Positions 50,892 to 63,563 are shown, counted from the stretch's first letter. The stretch: DNA of 64,000 nt from Cupriavidus taiwanensis (GCF_900250075.1 NZ_LT977070.1:2240734-2304733), one strand, 5' to 3'. The notes: generated from the sequence alone by a model not told the origin. Numbers and translations: made by a program.

Positions 50892-53744
50892 TTACTTGGT
50901 CAGAACAAAGCCCTTGAGCTTGCCGAAGGCCGCGTCCAGCAGCGCCTTCTGTTGCTCGTTGTGCTTTGCGTAGTAGCCCACCGCCGGCGAAGCCGAAGCG
51001 GGGCGACCGGCATAACCGAGCTTCTGGCCGTCCGTCATGTTTTCCATGATGTAGTGCTGCACGAAGAACCAGGCGCCCTGGTTCTGCGGCTCGTCCTGGC
51101 ACCACAGGATCTCGTTGGCGTTCGGGTACTTCTTCAGTTCCGCGGCCAGCGCCTTGTGCGGGAACGGGTACAGCTGTTCCAGGCGGATGATCGCGGTGTC
51201 GTTGGCCTCGCGTTCCTTGCGGGTGTTGACCAGGTCGTAGTACACCTTGCCCGAGCACATGATGACGCGCTTGACCTTGCTGGCGTTCAGTTCTTCGTGG
51301 TCGCCGATGACGGTCTCGAAATGGCCCTTGGCCAGGTCGGACAGCGGCGACACCGCATCCTTGTTACGCAGCAGCGACTTCGGCGTCATGATCACCAGCG
51401 GCTTGCGGAACAGGCGGATCATCTGGCGGCGCAGCAGGTGGAAGATCTGGGCCGGCGTGGTCGGCTGGCAGACCTGCATATTGTGGTCCGCGCACAGCTG
51501 CAGGAAGCGCTCGATGCGCGCCGAGCTGTGTTCCGGACCCTGGCCTTCGTAGCCGTGCGGCAGCATCAGCGTCAGGCCCGAGGCACGGCCCCACTTCACT
51601 TCACCCGACGAGATGAACTGGTCGATCACCACCTGGGCGCCGTTGACGAAGTCGCCGAACTGGGCTTCCCAGATCACCAGCGCATTCGGTTCGGCGGTCG
51701 AGTAGCCGTATTCGAAGCCGAGCACGGCCTCTTCGGACAGCACCGAGTCGATCACCGTGAACGGTGCCTGGTTCTCCGACACGTTCTGCAGCGGCACGTA
51801 GCTGCCGGCATCCCAGCGCTCGCGGTTCTGGTCGTGCAGCACCGCGTGGCGATGGGTGAAGGTGCCGCGGCCGGCGTCCTGGCCGGTAATGCGCACCGGG
51901 TAGCCCGAGGCCACCAGCGAGGCGAAGGCCAGGTGCTCACCCATGCCCCAGTCCAGCGGCTGGTCGCCGCGGCCCATGTTGGCGCGGTCCTTGACCACCT
52001 TCTCGACCAGCGGGTGCAGCTTCAGGTGTTCCGGGATGGCGGTGATGCGTTCGGCCAGGCGCTTGAGCTCGGTCACCGGCACGGCGGTGTCGGCGGCGTC
52101 GGTCCACTTGCGGTTCAGGAACGGCATCCAGTCGACCGCGAACTTGTTCTTGAAGTTCGACAGCACCGGATCGGCGGTGTGCTTGCCGGCGTCCATCGCG
52201 GCCCGGTATTCCTTGACTTTCTCGTCGCCGAAATCGGCCGGGACCAGGTTTTGCGCGGCCAGCTTGTCGGCGTACAGCTTGCGCGTGCCGGGGTGCTGGG
52301 CGATCTTCTTGTACATCAGCGGCTGCGTGACCGCGGGGGTGTCCTGCTCGTTGTGGCCCAGCTTGCGGAAGCAGATGATGTCGACCACGACATCCTTCTT
52401 GAACTCCATGCGGAAGTCCACCGCCAGCTGCATGGCGTACACCACGGCTTCGGGGTCGTCGCCGTTCACGTGCAGCACCGGGGCCTCGATCATCTTGACC
52501 ACGTCCGTGCAGTACAGCGTCGAACGGGCGTCGCGCGGGTCGGAGGTGGTGAAGCCGATCTGGTTGTTGATGACGATGTGCATCGTGCCGCCCGTGCCGT
52601 AGCCGCGGGTCTGCGCGAGGTTCAGCGTCTCCATGACCACGCCCTGGCCGGCAAAGGCGGCATCGCCGTGCACTTGCACCGGCAGCACTTCCATGTTGCC
52701 GACGGCGCCGCGGCGTTCCTGGCGGGCCTTGGCCGAGCCTTCGACCACCGGGTTGACGATTTCCAGGTGCGACGGGTTGAATGCCAGCGACAGGTGGATC
52801 GGGCCGCCCTCGGTCGAGACGTCGCTCGAGAAGCCCTTGTGGTACTTGACGTCGCCGGCCGGCAGGTCATCGACGTGCTTGCCTTCGAATTCGGCGAACA
52901 GGTCGGCGGGCATCTTGCCCAGGGTGTTGACCAGCACGTTCAGGCGGCCGCGGTGGGCCATGCCGATCACGATTTCCTGCACGCCCTTGCTGCCGGCGTG
53001 CTGGATCAGCTCGTCCATGGCGGCGATGAAGCTCTCGCCGCCTTCCAGCGAGAAGCGCTTCTGGCCGACATACTTGGTGTGCAGGAAGCGCTCCAGGCCT
53101 TCGGCCGCGGTCAGGCGGTCAAGGATGTGCTTCTTCTTTTCCAGCGTGAACACAGGCTTGGAGCGCGTGGTTTCCAGGCGCTCCTGCCACCAGCGCTTCT
53201 GCGCCTGGTCGCTCACGTACATGAATTCGAAGCCGATGGTGCCGCAATACGTTTCGCGCAGGTTGTTGAGCAGCTCGCGCAGGCTCATCGACTCCTTGCC
53301 GAAGTAGGTATTGCTGGCGTTGAAGACGATATCGAGATCGGCTTCGGAAAAACCGTAGAAGGCGGGGTCCAGATCCGGCAGGGGCGGACGCTCCTGGCGC
53401 TTGAGCGGGTCCAGGTCAGCCCAGTGCGAACCGATGTTGCGGTAGGCGGCGATCAGCTGCGTGGCAGCGACGCGCTTGCGGCCCATGTCGGAATCGGCCG
53501 ATGCAACGATGGTGCGGATGGGACCTTGCTTGGCGCGCTCGGCGAACGAGGCAACGATGGGAGCGTGGGCGATATCCCGGCCGTTCGAGCCGTCGACGGC
53601 GGGAACGTTCTGCATGGCGTCGAAGTACGCGCGCCAATTGTCGGGAACCGAGGCGGGGTTCTGGAGGTAGGCTTCGTACAGTTCTTCGACATAGGGGGCG
53701 TTGCCGCCGAAGAGGTACGAATTGCTCTGATACTGCTGCATCAT
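50892..53744 (-). CDS. odhA: 2-oxoglutarate dehydrogenase E1
   Basis: Thiamine-diphosphate decarboxylase (950 residues; also sucA) of the TCA cycle. Segments typical of SucA: YSNSYLFGGNAPYVEELYEAYLQNP-type N-terminus, GMAHRGRLNVLVNTLGK near residue 255, thiamine-site HGDAAFAGQGVVMETLNL and INNQIGFTTSDPRDARST, and the transketolase-like half with EYGYSTAEPNALVIWEAQFGDF and GPEHSSARIERFLQLC. Length is normal. First gene of the operon; the promoter region lies at 53960-53986. Confidence 0.98.
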   Translation of the reverse strand: MMQQYQSNSYLFGGNAPYVEELYEAYLQNPASVPDNWRAYFDAMQNVPAVDGSNGRDIAHAPIVASFAERAKQGPIRTIVASADSDMGRKRVAATQLIAAYRNIGSHWADLDPLKRQERPPLPDLDPAFYGFSEADLDIVFNASNTYFGKESMSLRELLNNLRETYCGTIGFEFMYVSDQAQKRWWQERLETTRSKPVFTLEKKKHILDRLTAAEGLERFLHTKYVGQKRFSLEGGESFIAAMDELIQHAGSKGVQEIVIGMAHRGRLNVLVNTLGKMPADLFAEFEGKHVDDLPAGDVKYHKGFSSDVSTEGGPIHLSLAFNPSHLEIVNPVVEGSAKARQERRGAVGNMEVLPVQVHGDAAFAGQGVVMETLNLAQTRGYGTGGTMHIVINNQIGFTTSDPRDARSTLYCTDVVKMIEAPVLHVNGDDPEAVVYAMQLAVDFRMEFKKDVVVDIICFRKLGHNEQDTPAVTQPLMYKKIAQHPGTRKLYADKLAAQNLVPADFGDEKVKEYRAAMDAGKHTADPVLSNFKNKFAVDWMPFLNRKWTDAADTAVPVTELKRLAERITAIPEHLKLHPLVEKVVKDRANMGRGDQPLDWGMGEHLAFASLVASGYPVRITGQDAGRGTFTHRHAVLHDQNRERWDAGSYVPLQNVSENQAPFTVIDSVLSEEAVLGFEYGYSTAEPNALVIWEAQFGDFVNGAQVVIDQFISSGEVKWGRASGLTLMLPHGYEGQGPEHSSARIERFLQLCADHNMQVCQPTTPAQIFHLLRRQMIRLFRKPLVIMTPKSLLRNKDAVSPLSDLAKGHFETVIGDHEELNASKVKRVIMCSGKVYYDLVNTRKEREANDTAIIRLEQLYPFPHKALAAELKKYPNANEILWCQDEPQNQGAWFFVQHYIMENMTDGQKLGYAGRPASASPAVGYYAKHNEQQKALLDAAFGKLKGFVLTK

Positions 53745-54072
53745 GGGACGCTCACTTTTCTCCGGGTCTGCCGGAGTTCAGCGGGTTATTCAACCTTCCG
53801 CGACACGGCTTGACCGGTTAGCGGATCGCAAACAACTCTTGGGAGCCTGTGGAGGCACTTACGCAAACGGCACCACCAGGGTGCCGCATGCGATGGCCGC
53901 CTCACAAGGCGCGAAAGGGCAAGTTGTGCGGGGAAGGACCTTAAGTCTTCACGGCGGTAAGGATAGCACGGATTGCGTTTGATCAATGTGGACTTTTCGC
54001 GATATGAAACACAGTCGCGCGACAATTCCAACCGCGTTCAGCGAATTCGCAACAGCCGCACAACAATTTGAA
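53745..54072. other. Intergenic region upstream of odhA and ugpQ
   Basis: 328 bases with no gene. It contains the odhA leader (about 215 bases) with its probable promoter near 53960-53986 and a hairpin near 53872-53895 (ACGGCACCACCAGGGTGCCG-like). The rightmost part is the 3' flank of the ugp operon; no obvious terminator for ugpQ is seen. Confidence 0.5.
53960..53986 (-). promoter_or_regulatory. Probable odhA promoter
   Basis: On the minus strand TTGATC (53981-53986), then TGC-TATCCT, an extended -10 (53960-53965), with a 15-base spacer. The start would be near 53953, giving a 5' leader of about 210 bases before odhA. Confidence 0.5.
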
Positions 54073-54819
54073 TCACGGGGCGATCTGGTCAACGGCGTCG
54101 GTGATCACCGCATCGAGCCCCCACTCCAGCAACTGCGCCGCCCGCGCTGGATCGTTGACGGTGTAGGCCAGCACGCGCAGGCCGGCCGCATGTGCGGCGG
54201 CGATCACGCCGGCATCCAGCTCGCGATGGTTGGCGTCGAGCGCGACGCAGCCGAGCCGGCGCACACGATCGAGCCAGTCGCCGGGCAACTGGTCCAGCAG
54301 CAGCGCGCGCGGCAGCCCTGGCGCGACACGCGCCGCGGCGGCAAGCGCCTCCTCCGAAAACGAGGACAGCAGCGGCGGCACCTCGGCGCCATCCCACAGC
54401 GACTGGGCGTCGAGCGCCACCGCGGCGCCGGTGCGCGCCTCGGTGCCGGGCATCGGCTTGATCTCGATATTGACCAGGAAGCCGTTGGCGCAGGTGTAGC
54501 GCGCGATCGCCGCGAGCGTCGGCACCGGCTCGCCGGCGAAGGCCGGGCCGTGCCAGCTGCCGGCGTCGAGCAGCGCCAGTTCGCCCAGCGTCAGCGCATC
54601 GACCCGGCCCTGGCCGCTGGTGGTGCGCTCAAGGGTGGCGTCGTGCATCAGCACCGGCTTGCCGTCGGCCGACAGCTTCACGTCGAACTCGAACATGCGG
54701 TAGCCAAAGCCGGCGCCGTGGCGAAACGCCGCCAGCGTGTTCTCCGGCGCCAGCTTGCCGGCGCCGCGGTGCGCGATGTGGCTGGGATAGCGCCAGGCGT
54801 TGTCGGTTGCGGTGGTCAT
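54073..54819 (-). CDS. ugpQ: Glycerophosphodiester phosphodiesterase UgpQ
   Basis: Cytoplasmic enzyme (248 residues) splitting glycerophosphodiesters to glycerol-3-phosphate and alcohol. The motif AHRGAGKLAPENTLAAF near residue 17 carries the catalytic His, with the FEFDVKLSADGKPVLMHDATLERT acid cluster after it, and NIEIKPMPG. The ATG at 54819 is chosen because it abuts the ugpC stop; an ATG at 54855 overlaps ugpC. Last gene of ugpBAECQ, as in E. coli. Confidence 0.94.
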   Translation of the reverse strand: MTTATDNAWRYPSHIAHRGAGKLAPENTLAAFRHGAGFGYRMFEFDVKLSADGKPVLMHDATLERTTSGQGRVDALTLGELALLDAGSWHGPAFAGEPVPTLAAIARYTCANGFLVNIEIKPMPGTEARTGAAVALDAQSLWDGAEVPPLLSSFSEEALAAAARVAPGLPRALLLDQLPGDWLDRVRRLGCVALDANHRELDAGVIAAAHAAGLRVLAYTVNDPARAAQLLEWGLDAVITDAVDQIAP

Positions 54820-54820
54820 G

Positions 54821-55921
<1,101 letters not shown>

Positions 55922-55931
55922 TGTGTTCCGC

Positions 55932-56780
55932 TTATTTCTCGGTTTCGACCAGGCCCTTGACGAACCACTTCTGCATCAGCACCACCACCACCGCGGGCGG
56001 GATCATGGCCAGCATCACCGTGGCCATCACCAGGTTCCAGTCGGTGGCGGCATCGCCCGAGCGCGAGATCATCTGCGTCACGCCCACCACCACCGGCGTC
56101 ATCGATTTCTGCGTGGTGATCAGCAGCGGCCACAGGTACTGGTTCCAGCCGTAGATGAACTGGATCACGAACAGCGCGGCGATGCTGGTACGCGACAGCG
56201 GCAGCACCACGTCCCAGAAAAAGCGCAGCGGCCCGGCGCCATCGATGCGCGCGGCTTCGGCCAGCTCATCGGGAATGGTCAGGAAGAACTGGCGGAACAG
56301 GAAGGTCGCCGTCGCCGACGCGATGATCGGAATCGTCAGCCCGAAGTAGCTGTCGAGCAGCCCCAGGTCCGACACCACCTTGTAGGTCGGCAGGATGCGC
56401 ACCTCGACCGGCAGCATCAGCGTGATGAAGATCAGCCAGAAGAAGGTCTTGCGCAGCGGGAACTTGAAATAGACGATGGCAAAGGCCGAGATGATCGAGA
56501 TCGCGATCTTGCCCAGCGCGATGCCGAGCGCCATGATCAGGCTGTTCTTCATCATGGTCGAGACCGGCGACGCGGCCTCGCCCACGCCCTGGAACAGCAC
56601 GGTGCGATAGTTGTCGATCAGGTGGCTGCCGGGGATCAGCGTCATCGGCGCGTCGAGCACCTCTTCGGCGGTCAGCGTCGACGCGACGAAGGTCAGGTAC
56701 ACCGGGAACACCACGATGACGATGCCGAGGATCAGCACCGCGTGGGTCAGGAAATCGAGAAAGGGACGACGTTCTACCAT
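55932..56780 (-). CDS. ugpE: sn-glycerol-3-phosphate ABC transporter permease UgpE
   Basis: Inner-membrane permease of 282 residues with six membrane helices and the ABC-coupling EAA motif [25 protein letters not shown] near residues 195-220. It begins [20 protein letters not shown]. It is 12 bases after ugpA and pairs with it. Confidence 0.96.
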   Translation of the reverse strand: MVERRPFLDFLTHAVLILGIVIVVFPVYLTFVASTLTAEEVLDAPMTLIPGSHLIDNYRTVLFQGVGEAASPVSTMMKNSLIMALGIALGKIAISIISAFAIVYFKFPLRKTFFWLIFITLMLPVEVRILPTYKVVSDLGLLDSYFGLTIPIIASATATFLFRQFFLTIPDELAEAARIDGAGPLRFFWDVVLPLSRTSIAALFVIQFIYGWNQYLWPLLITTQKSMTPVVVGVTQMISRSGDAATDWNLVMATVMLAMIPPAVVVVLMQKWFVKGLVETEK

Positions 56781-56792
56781 GGGCTGTCTCCG

Positions 56793-57674
56793 TCAGTACT
56801 GGACCTTGCGTTCCACGTAGCGGAACTGCACCACGGTCAGCGCGATCACGATCACCATCAGCACCACCGACTGCGCGGCCGAGCCGCCGATATCCATGCC
56901 GCGGAAGCCGTCATGGAAGACCTTGTACACCAGCGTGTTGGTCGAATTGAACGGCCCGCCGTGCGTGACCGCGTCGATGATGGCGAAGGTATCGAAGAAC
57001 GCGTAGACCACGTTGATCACCATCAGGAAGAAGGTGGTCGGCGACAGCAGCGGGAACACGATCGACCAGAAGCGGCGCCACGGGCCCGCGCCGTCGATGG
57101 CGGCGGCCTCGATCAGCGAGCGCGGGATGCTCTGCAGCCCGGCCAGGAAGAACAGGAAGTTGTAGCTGATCTGCTTCCAGGCCGCGGCCAGCACCACCAG
57201 CAGCAGGGCCTGGTTGCCGTTGAGCAGGAAGTTCCATTCGACGCCGAGCTTGCGCAGCGCAAACGACACCACGCCCAGGGTCGGGTTGAACATGAACATC
57301 CACAGCACGCCCGCCACCGCCGGCGCCACCGCATATGGCCAGATCAGCAGGGTCTTGTAGCCCACCGCGCCGCGGATCACGCGGTCGGCAAAATAGGCCA
57401 GCGCCAGCGCGGTGGTCAGGCCGACCACGGTCACGCCCACGGCAAAGATGGCGGTGACCTGGAATGACTCGACATAGAGCGGGTCGTTCCACAGCATGCG
57501 GAAGTTGTCCAGGCCGACGAACTCCAGGTTGATGCCGAAGGCATCCTGTTGCAGCATCGACTGGTACAGGGCCTGCCCGGCGGGCAGGAAAAAGAAGATC
57601 AGCGTGATCGCGATCTGCGGCAACACCAGCAGATACGGCAGCCACGGCGAACGGAACACGACGCGTTTTTCCAT
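56793..57674 (-). CDS. ugpA: sn-glycerol-3-phosphate ABC transporter permease UgpA
   Basis: Inner-membrane permease of 293 residues, six membrane helices, EAA motif [25 protein letters not shown] near residue 190. The start is [20 protein letters not shown]. It follows ugpB after a 149-base gap containing a GC-rich hairpin, the usual break between a highly made binding protein and its membrane partners. Confidence 0.96.
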   Translation of the reverse strand: MEKRVVFRSPWLPYLLVLPQIAITLIFFFLPAGQALYQSMLQQDAFGINLEFVGLDNFRMLWNDPLYVESFQVTAIFAVGVTVVGLTTALALAYFADRVIRGAVGYKTLLIWPYAVAPAVAGVLWMFMFNPTLGVVSFALRKLGVEWNFLLNGNQALLLVVLAAAWKQISYNFLFFLAGLQSIPRSLIEAAAIDGAGPWRRFWSIVFPLLSPTTFFLMVINVVYAFFDTFAIIDAVTHGGPFNSTNTLVYKVFHDGFRGMDIGGSAAQSVVLMVIVIALTVVQFRYVERKVQY

Positions 57675-57762
57675 GAACGGATTCCGGCGGATGCCGCGGA
57701 TGGCGGCATCGGACTAGGTATGAGGTGGCGGGCGACACCGATCGGTGCCGGCCACAAAGCAA

Positions 57763-57789
57763 GCGGGCGGAGGTTTCGCCGCCGCCCGC
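57763..57789 (-). other. Hairpin between ugpB and ugpA
   Basis: GCGGGCGG and CCGCCCGC at 57763-57770 and 57782-57789 form a stable stem in the ugpBA mRNA, followed on the transcribed strand by TTGCTTT rather than a clean T run. Likely a partial terminator or an mRNA stabiliser that lets ugpB be made in excess. Confidence 0.5.
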
Positions 57790-57823
57790 CTGTCACGTCA
57801 GCCTGCTGGCAAGGCCCGGCGCC

Positions 57824-59140
57824 TTATTCGCGCGCGGTCTTCTGGAAGCGCTCCAGCAAGTCGTTGCCGCGTGCCACCGCCGAGTCCAGCGCTGCCTTGG
57901 GCTCCTTCTTGCCGGCCCAGACGGCTTCCAGCTCCTCGTCGACCACGGTGCGGATCTGCACCATATTGCCCAGGCGCACGCCGCGCGACTTGTCGGTGGT
58001 CTTGACCACCATCTGCTGCACCGAGACGTCGGCGCCGGGGTTCTTGTCGTAGTAGCCCGATTTCTTGGTGGCCTCGTAGGCGGCCATGGTCACCGGCAGG
58101 TAGCCGGTGGCCTGGTGCCAGTCAGACTGGATCTCGGGGCGCGACAGGTAATTGAAGAACTTGGCGACGCCCTTGTACTCTTCAGGCTTCTTGCCGCCCA
58201 TCACCCACAGCGACGCGCCGCCGATGATGGTGTTCTGCGGCGCGCCCTGCACGTCCGGGTAGTACGGCAGCTGCGCCACCGCGAACGCGAACTTGGCGTT
58301 CTTGCGGATATTGGCCAGCGACGCCGACGAGCCGGTGAACATGGCGCATTCGCCGTTGTAGAACTTGGCCTGCGATTCGGCCTTGCGCCCGCCATAGCTG
58401 AAGTAGCCCTTCTTCACCATGTCCTGCAGGTTGGTGACGTGCTTGACGTGCAGCGGGCTGTTGAAGACCAGGCGCGTGTCGGTGCCGCCGAAGCCGTTGT
58501 TCTTGGTGGCGTACAGCGTGTTGTGCCAGGCCGAGAAGCTCTCCAGGTGGACCCAGCCCTGCCAGTCGGTGGTGTAGGCGCAGTTGGTGCCCGAGGCCTT
58601 GAGCTTGGCCGAATACTGCATCACCTCGGGCCAGGTCTTGGGCGGCTTTTCCGGATCCAGGCCGGCCTTCTTGAAGGCGTCCTTGTTGTAGTAGAACACC
58701 GTGGTCGAGCTGTTGAACGGGAACGACAGCATCTCGCCCTTGGACGAGGTGTAGTAGCCCGCCACGGCCGGGATGTAGGCCTTCTGGTCGAACTTCTCGC
58801 CGGCGTCCTTCATCACGGTCGACACCGGCTTGATCGCGCCCTTGGCGCTCATCATGGTGGCGGTGCCGACCTCGAACACCTGCAGGATCGCCGGCGCGCC
58901 GCCGGCGCGGAAGGCGGCGATGCCCGCCGCCATGGTCTCGTCGTAATTGCCCTTGTTGACCGGCACCACCTTGTATTCGGACTGGCTGGCGTTGAACTTG
59001 TTGGCGATTTCGTTCACCTTGTCGTTCAGCGCGCCCTGCATGGCGTGCCACCACTGGATTTCAACGGCGGCGTGCGCGCTGCCGGCCCCGGTCAGGGCGG
59101 CCAGCGCGGCGAGTTTGAGCACGGTACGGGATACGGACAT
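57824..59140 (-). CDS. ugpB: sn-glycerol-3-phosphate periplasmic binding protein UgpB
   Basis: Extracytoplasmic solute-binding protein (438 residues) for glycerol-3-phosphate and glycerophosphodiesters. Signal peptide [20 protein letters not shown] ending before [11 protein letters not shown]. UgpB features: [62 protein letters not shown] and [21 protein letters not shown]. First gene of ugpBAECQ, with a likely Pho box upstream. Confidence 0.96.
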   Translation of the reverse strand: MSVSRTVLKLAALAALTGAGSAHAAVEIQWWHAMQGALNDKVNEIANKFNASQSEYKVVPVNKGNYDETMAAGIAAFRAGGAPAILQVFEVGTATMMSAKGAIKPVSTVMKDAGEKFDQKAYIPAVAGYYTSSKGEMLSFPFNSSTTVFYYNKDAFKKAGLDPEKPPKTWPEVMQYSAKLKASGTNCAYTTDWQGWVHLESFSAWHNTLYATKNNGFGGTDTRLVFNSPLHVKHVTNLQDMVKKGYFSYGGRKAESQAKFYNGECAMFTGSSASLANIRKNAKFAFAVAQLPYYPDVQGAPQNTIIGGASLWVMGGKKPEEYKGVAKFFNYLSRPEIQSDWHQATGYLPVTMAAYEATKKSGYYDKNPGADVSVQQMVVKTTDKSRGVRLGNMVQIRTVVDEELEAVWAGKKEPKAALDSAVARGNDLLERFQKTARE

Positions 59141-59190
59141 CGAAAGCCCTCCTTGGTCTGTCTGTTGCAGTCAGTCAAATCCGACAGCAT

Positions 59191-59208
59191 GTGATTTTTT
59201 TGTGACAG
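59191..59208 (-). promoter_or_regulatory. Putative Pho box of ugpB
   Basis: On the minus strand CTGTCAC-AAAA-AAATCAC resembles the PhoB tandem CTGTCAT-N4-CTGTCAT, with a further CTGTC 21 bases downstream at 59187. It is about 50 bases before the ugpB start. ugp is a Pho-regulon operon in E. coli, which supports the reading. The second half-site is weak. Confidence 0.55.
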
Positions 59209-59332
59209 CGGCATGTTACGCCGGTCGCACCTGCGCAAGCAAATCAGCAGATTCACCAGTATGGCCGTCTGACTGCTTTTTGCAGTGCAATAAACGAATT
59301 TGGCCGCAGATCCACGGTTACAATGGCCCGCC

Positions 59333-60124
59333 ATGCAATCCCTGAACAAGCTCTCTAATACGGCGCTGCGCAACGTGCGCGGCGTGCTGACCGACATCGA
59401 CGGCACCCTGACCACCGACGGGCGGCTGCCGGCCTCGACCTACCTGGCCCTCGACGGCCTGCGCCGGGCCGGCCTGCATGTGATCCCGGTGACCGGGCGC
59501 TGCATCGCGTGGGCCGAGATCCTGACGCGGCTATGGCCGGTCGATGCCATCATCGGCGAGAACGGCGCGTTTTATTCGCACCTGCACAACGGCCGGCTGC
59601 AGACCCGCTTCCTCGACGACGCAGAGACGCGCGCGCGCAACCTCGAGCGCATCCACGCATTGGGTCAGCGCATCGTGCGCGAGGTGCCCGGCTGCGCGCT
59701 GGCCTCCGACCAGGCCTGGCACGCCGCCGACCTGGCCGTCGACCATGCCGAGGACGTGGTGCCGCTGCCCGAGGACGCCGTCGCGCGCATTGCTGCGCTG
59801 ATGCGCGAGGCCGGCATGACCGCCACCGTCAGTTCCATCCATGTCAACGGCTGGTTCGGCCGGCATGACAAGCTGTCGATGAGCAAGCTGTGCGTGGCCG
59901 AGCTGCTGGGCGAGGACGTCGATGCACGGCGCGACCAGTGGCTGTTTATCGGCGACTCGGCCAACGATGCGTCGATGTTTGCGCATTTCCCGCTGTCGGT
60001 GGGGGTGGCCAACGTGCGCGATATCCTGCCGCAGCTGCCGGTGCCGCCGGCTTACATCACCACCGCCGCGGGTGGCGAGGGTTTTGCGGAGATGGCGCAG
60101 CGGCTGATCGAGGCGCGCGGCTGA
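59333..60124 (+). CDS. HAD-superfamily (Cof/IIB type) phosphatase
   Basis: A 263-residue soluble hydrolase. The nucleophile motif is LTDIDGTLTTDG near residue 15 (Asp-x-Asp), the threonine motif PVTGRCIAWAEIL near residue 50, the lysine region HDKLSMSKLCVAEL and the acidic motif FIGDSANDASMFAHF. A cap of type C2 lies between. Substrate unknown; relatives dephosphorylate sugar phosphates. It starts MQSLNKLSN at 59333; an ATG at 59300 is possible. Divergent from ugpB; ends at a terminator. Confidence 0.88.
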   Translation: MQSLNKLSNTALRNVRGVLTDIDGTLTTDGRLPASTYLALDGLRRAGLHVIPVTGRCIAWAEILTRLWPVDAIIGENGAFYSHLHNGRLQTRFLDDAETRARNLERIHALGQRIVREVPGCALASDQAWHAADLAVDHAEDVVPLPEDAVARIAALMREAGMTATVSSIHVNGWFGRHDKLSMSKLCVAELLGEDVDARRDQWLFIGDSANDASMFAHFPLSVGVANVRDILPQLPVPPAYITTAAGGEGFAEMAQRLIEARG

Positions 60125-60143
60125 ACCCGGCCCCGCAAAAGAA

Positions 60144-60172
60144 ATACGGCCGGGAATCATCCCGGCCGTTTT
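60144..60172. terminator. Terminator between the HAD gene and ntrC
   Basis: ACGGCCGGG, six-base loop, CCCGGCCGT, then TTTT on the plus strand and ATTTCTTTT on the minus strand. It probably ends both converging transcripts. Confidence 0.85.
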
Positions 60173-60201
60173 GTTCTTTGCCTTGTGCCCACCGTGGTGG
60201 C

Positions 60202-61761
<1,560 letters not shown>

Positions 61762-61846
61762 GTGCGTCGCTTGTCTGCTCGGTGTCAGTTGGTCTTCCGC
61801 ATGCCCTGGCCACGTCGATGCACGCGCTTGCGGACGCCGGCAAAGG

Positions 61847-63025
61847 CTAGTGCAGCGGCAGCAGGATACGGAAGTCGGTACAGCCCGGCCTGCTCTCGCA
61901 TTCGATCAAGCCCTCGTGCTGCTGCACGAAGGTTTGAGCGAGTGTGAGACCCAGTCCGCTGCCGCCATCCCTGCCCGATACCAGCGGATAGAAGATGCGC
62001 TCGCGGATGTCTTCGGGGATGCCCGGGCCGTTGTCGATCACATGCAAGTCCAATGCCAGCTTGAACAGGCGCTTGGCGATCGTGACCTGGCGCGCGATGC
62101 GCGTGCGCAGCACGATCTGCGCGTCGCCGCGCGCGATGCGGTCGGCCAGCGCCTGCGCGGCGTTGTGGACGATGTTGAGCACGGCCTGGATCAGCTGCTC
62201 CATGTCGCCCTGCAGTTCGGGCAGGCTGGCGTCGTAGTCGCGCACGATCTCCAGCCCGTTGGGAAACTCGGCCAGCACCACCGAGCGCACGCGCTCGAGC
62301 ACCTCGTGGATATTCAGGCTCGATACGATGTGCGGATGCCGGTGCGGCTCCAGCAGCCGGTCCACCAGCGTCTGCAGCCGGTCCGACTCCTTGATGATGA
62401 CCTGCGTGTACTCGCGCAGCGAGCGCTCCGGCAGCTCGAACTCCAGCAGCTGCGCCGCGCCGCGGATGCCGCCCAGCGGGTTCTTGATCTCGTGGGCGAG
62501 GTTGCGGATCAGCTCCTTGTTGGCCGAGGTCAGGTCGAGGATGCGTTCCTCGCGGTCGCTGCGCACCTTCTGCTCGTTGGGCAGGATCTCTACCACCACG
62601 GTGTCGCCGACCGCCTCCAGCGCGGCGATCACCACGTGCACATGGAGCGGGTCCTGCAGCGGCGGATGCAGGATCAGGTCCTGCCGGCGCACGTCGAACT
62701 GCCGCGTGACCACCGTGTCGAGCATGTTGTGCAGTTCATCGGACTTGCCGAACAGGTCGGGCAGCGTCAGTTCGACCATGCCCTTGCGCGACACGCCGAA
62801 GGTGGCCTCGGCGGCCGGATTCGCGTAGACCACGCGCAGCCCCGGCTGGCGCACCAGCAGCACCGGGTTGGCGACCACGTCGAGGCCGGCATGGAACGCC
62901 GCCGCGCCGATGCTGAGCACGCGCGCGCCGGTTTCGGGCGGTGCCGGGTCCGCCGCGGGCGACTCGGCCCGCGCGCCATCGGCACTGCCGGCCTTGCGTG
63001 ACACTCCGCGAATCAGGCGACGCAT
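61847..63025 (-). CDS. ntrB: Nitrogen regulation sensor histidine kinase NtrB (GlnL)
   Basis: Cytoplasmic kinase (392 residues) that phosphorylates NtrC and is controlled by PII. It has a PAS domain (about residues 45-150), the phosphoacceptor His in LAHEIKNPLGGIRGAAQLLEFELP, and the ATPase boxes DNGPGIPEDIRERIFYPLVSGRDGGSGLGLTLAQTF. An Ala/Pro-rich N-terminal 35 residues is extra. Starts four bases after the DUF4124 gene stop; the intergenic gap to ntrC is 85 bases. Confidence 0.96.
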   Translation of the reverse strand: MRRLIRGVSRKAGSADGARAESPAADPAPPETGARVLSIGAAAFHAGLDVVANPVLLVRQPGLRVVYANPAAEATFGVSRKGMVELTLPDLFGKSDELHNMLDTVVTRQFDVRRQDLILHPPLQDPLHVHVVIAALEAVGDTVVVEILPNEQKVRSDREERILDLTSANKELIRNLAHEIKNPLGGIRGAAQLLEFELPERSLREYTQVIIKESDRLQTLVDRLLEPHRHPHIVSSLNIHEVLERVRSVVLAEFPNGLEIVRDYDASLPELQGDMEQLIQAVLNIVHNAAQALADRIARGDAQIVLRTRIARQVTIAKRLFKLALDLHVIDNGPGIPEDIRERIFYPLVSGRDGGSGLGLTLAQTFVQQHEGLIECESRPGCTDFRILLPLH

Positions 63026-63029
63026 AAGA

Positions 63030-63563
63030 CTAGTCCTTCAGGTTGCCGAGCTCGCGCCGCAGCGACGCCGCGTTGGCCTCGCTGCGGGCAATGTCGTCGC
63101 GCAGCGCGGCGGTGCGGTCGAGGTATTTCTGGTAGTTGCGCTCGTTGCCCTGGCGCTCCGGCTGGCCGTTGTTGTATTCGGCGCGCAGCCCCTGCAGCTT
63201 GGCCTCCTCGGCCTGCAGCTCCTGCGTCAGCACGGTGCGGCGCTCGCTGTCGCGGCTGCGCTGGGTGGCGCTGTCCACGCGCGGGAAACCGGTGCTGGCG
63301 GCGGTCGTGGCGCTGCTGCCGGCACTCTTGGCCGGTGCGGCAATGCGCCCGCCCGGCACGGTCACGACCTCGGGCAGGTTCAGCTTCTTGCAACCCTTGC
63401 CGGCATTGCCGTTGCGGTACTCCGGCACGCCATTGGGCCCGGTGCAGACATAGACATCCGAGGACTGCGCCAGCGACGGCGCGGCCCACACGCCCAGCGC
63501 CAGCGCCGCGGCGCTCACCAGAACGGGGAATCGGCGTCGGCTTTGGTGCACGGAACGAGGCAT
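63030..63563 (-). CDS. DUF4124-type periplasmic protein upstream of ntrB
   Basis: A 177-residue secreted protein: signal peptide MPRSVHQSRRRFPVLVSAAA to about LAQ, then a short DUF4124-like beta motif VYVCTGPNGVPEYRNGNAGKGCKKL, a Ser/Ala-rich linker and a predicted coiled coil (TVLTQELQAEEAKLQGLRAE, LDRTAALRDDIARSEANAAS). Alternative starts are ATGs at 63602 and 63608. It lies between glnA and ntrBC, with its stop four bases before ntrB, so it is probably cotranscribed with the nitrogen regulators. Function unknown. Confidence 0.78.
   Translation of the reverse strand: MPRSVHQSRRRFPVLVSAAALALGVWAAPSLAQSSDVYVCTGPNGVPEYRNGNAGKGCKKLNLPEVVTVPGGRIAAPAKSAGSSATTAASTGFPRVDSATQRSRDSERRTVLTQELQAEEAKLQGLRAEYNNGQPERQGNERNYQKYLDRTAALRDDIARSEANAASLRRELGNLKD

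Noticed and set aside
50952..53813. A 953-codon plus-strand frame opposite odhA, and a similar 972-codon frame at 47922-50840
   Set aside because: Both are antisense shadows created by third-position GC bias in the dehydrogenase genes; no domain is recognised and no ribosome sites fit.
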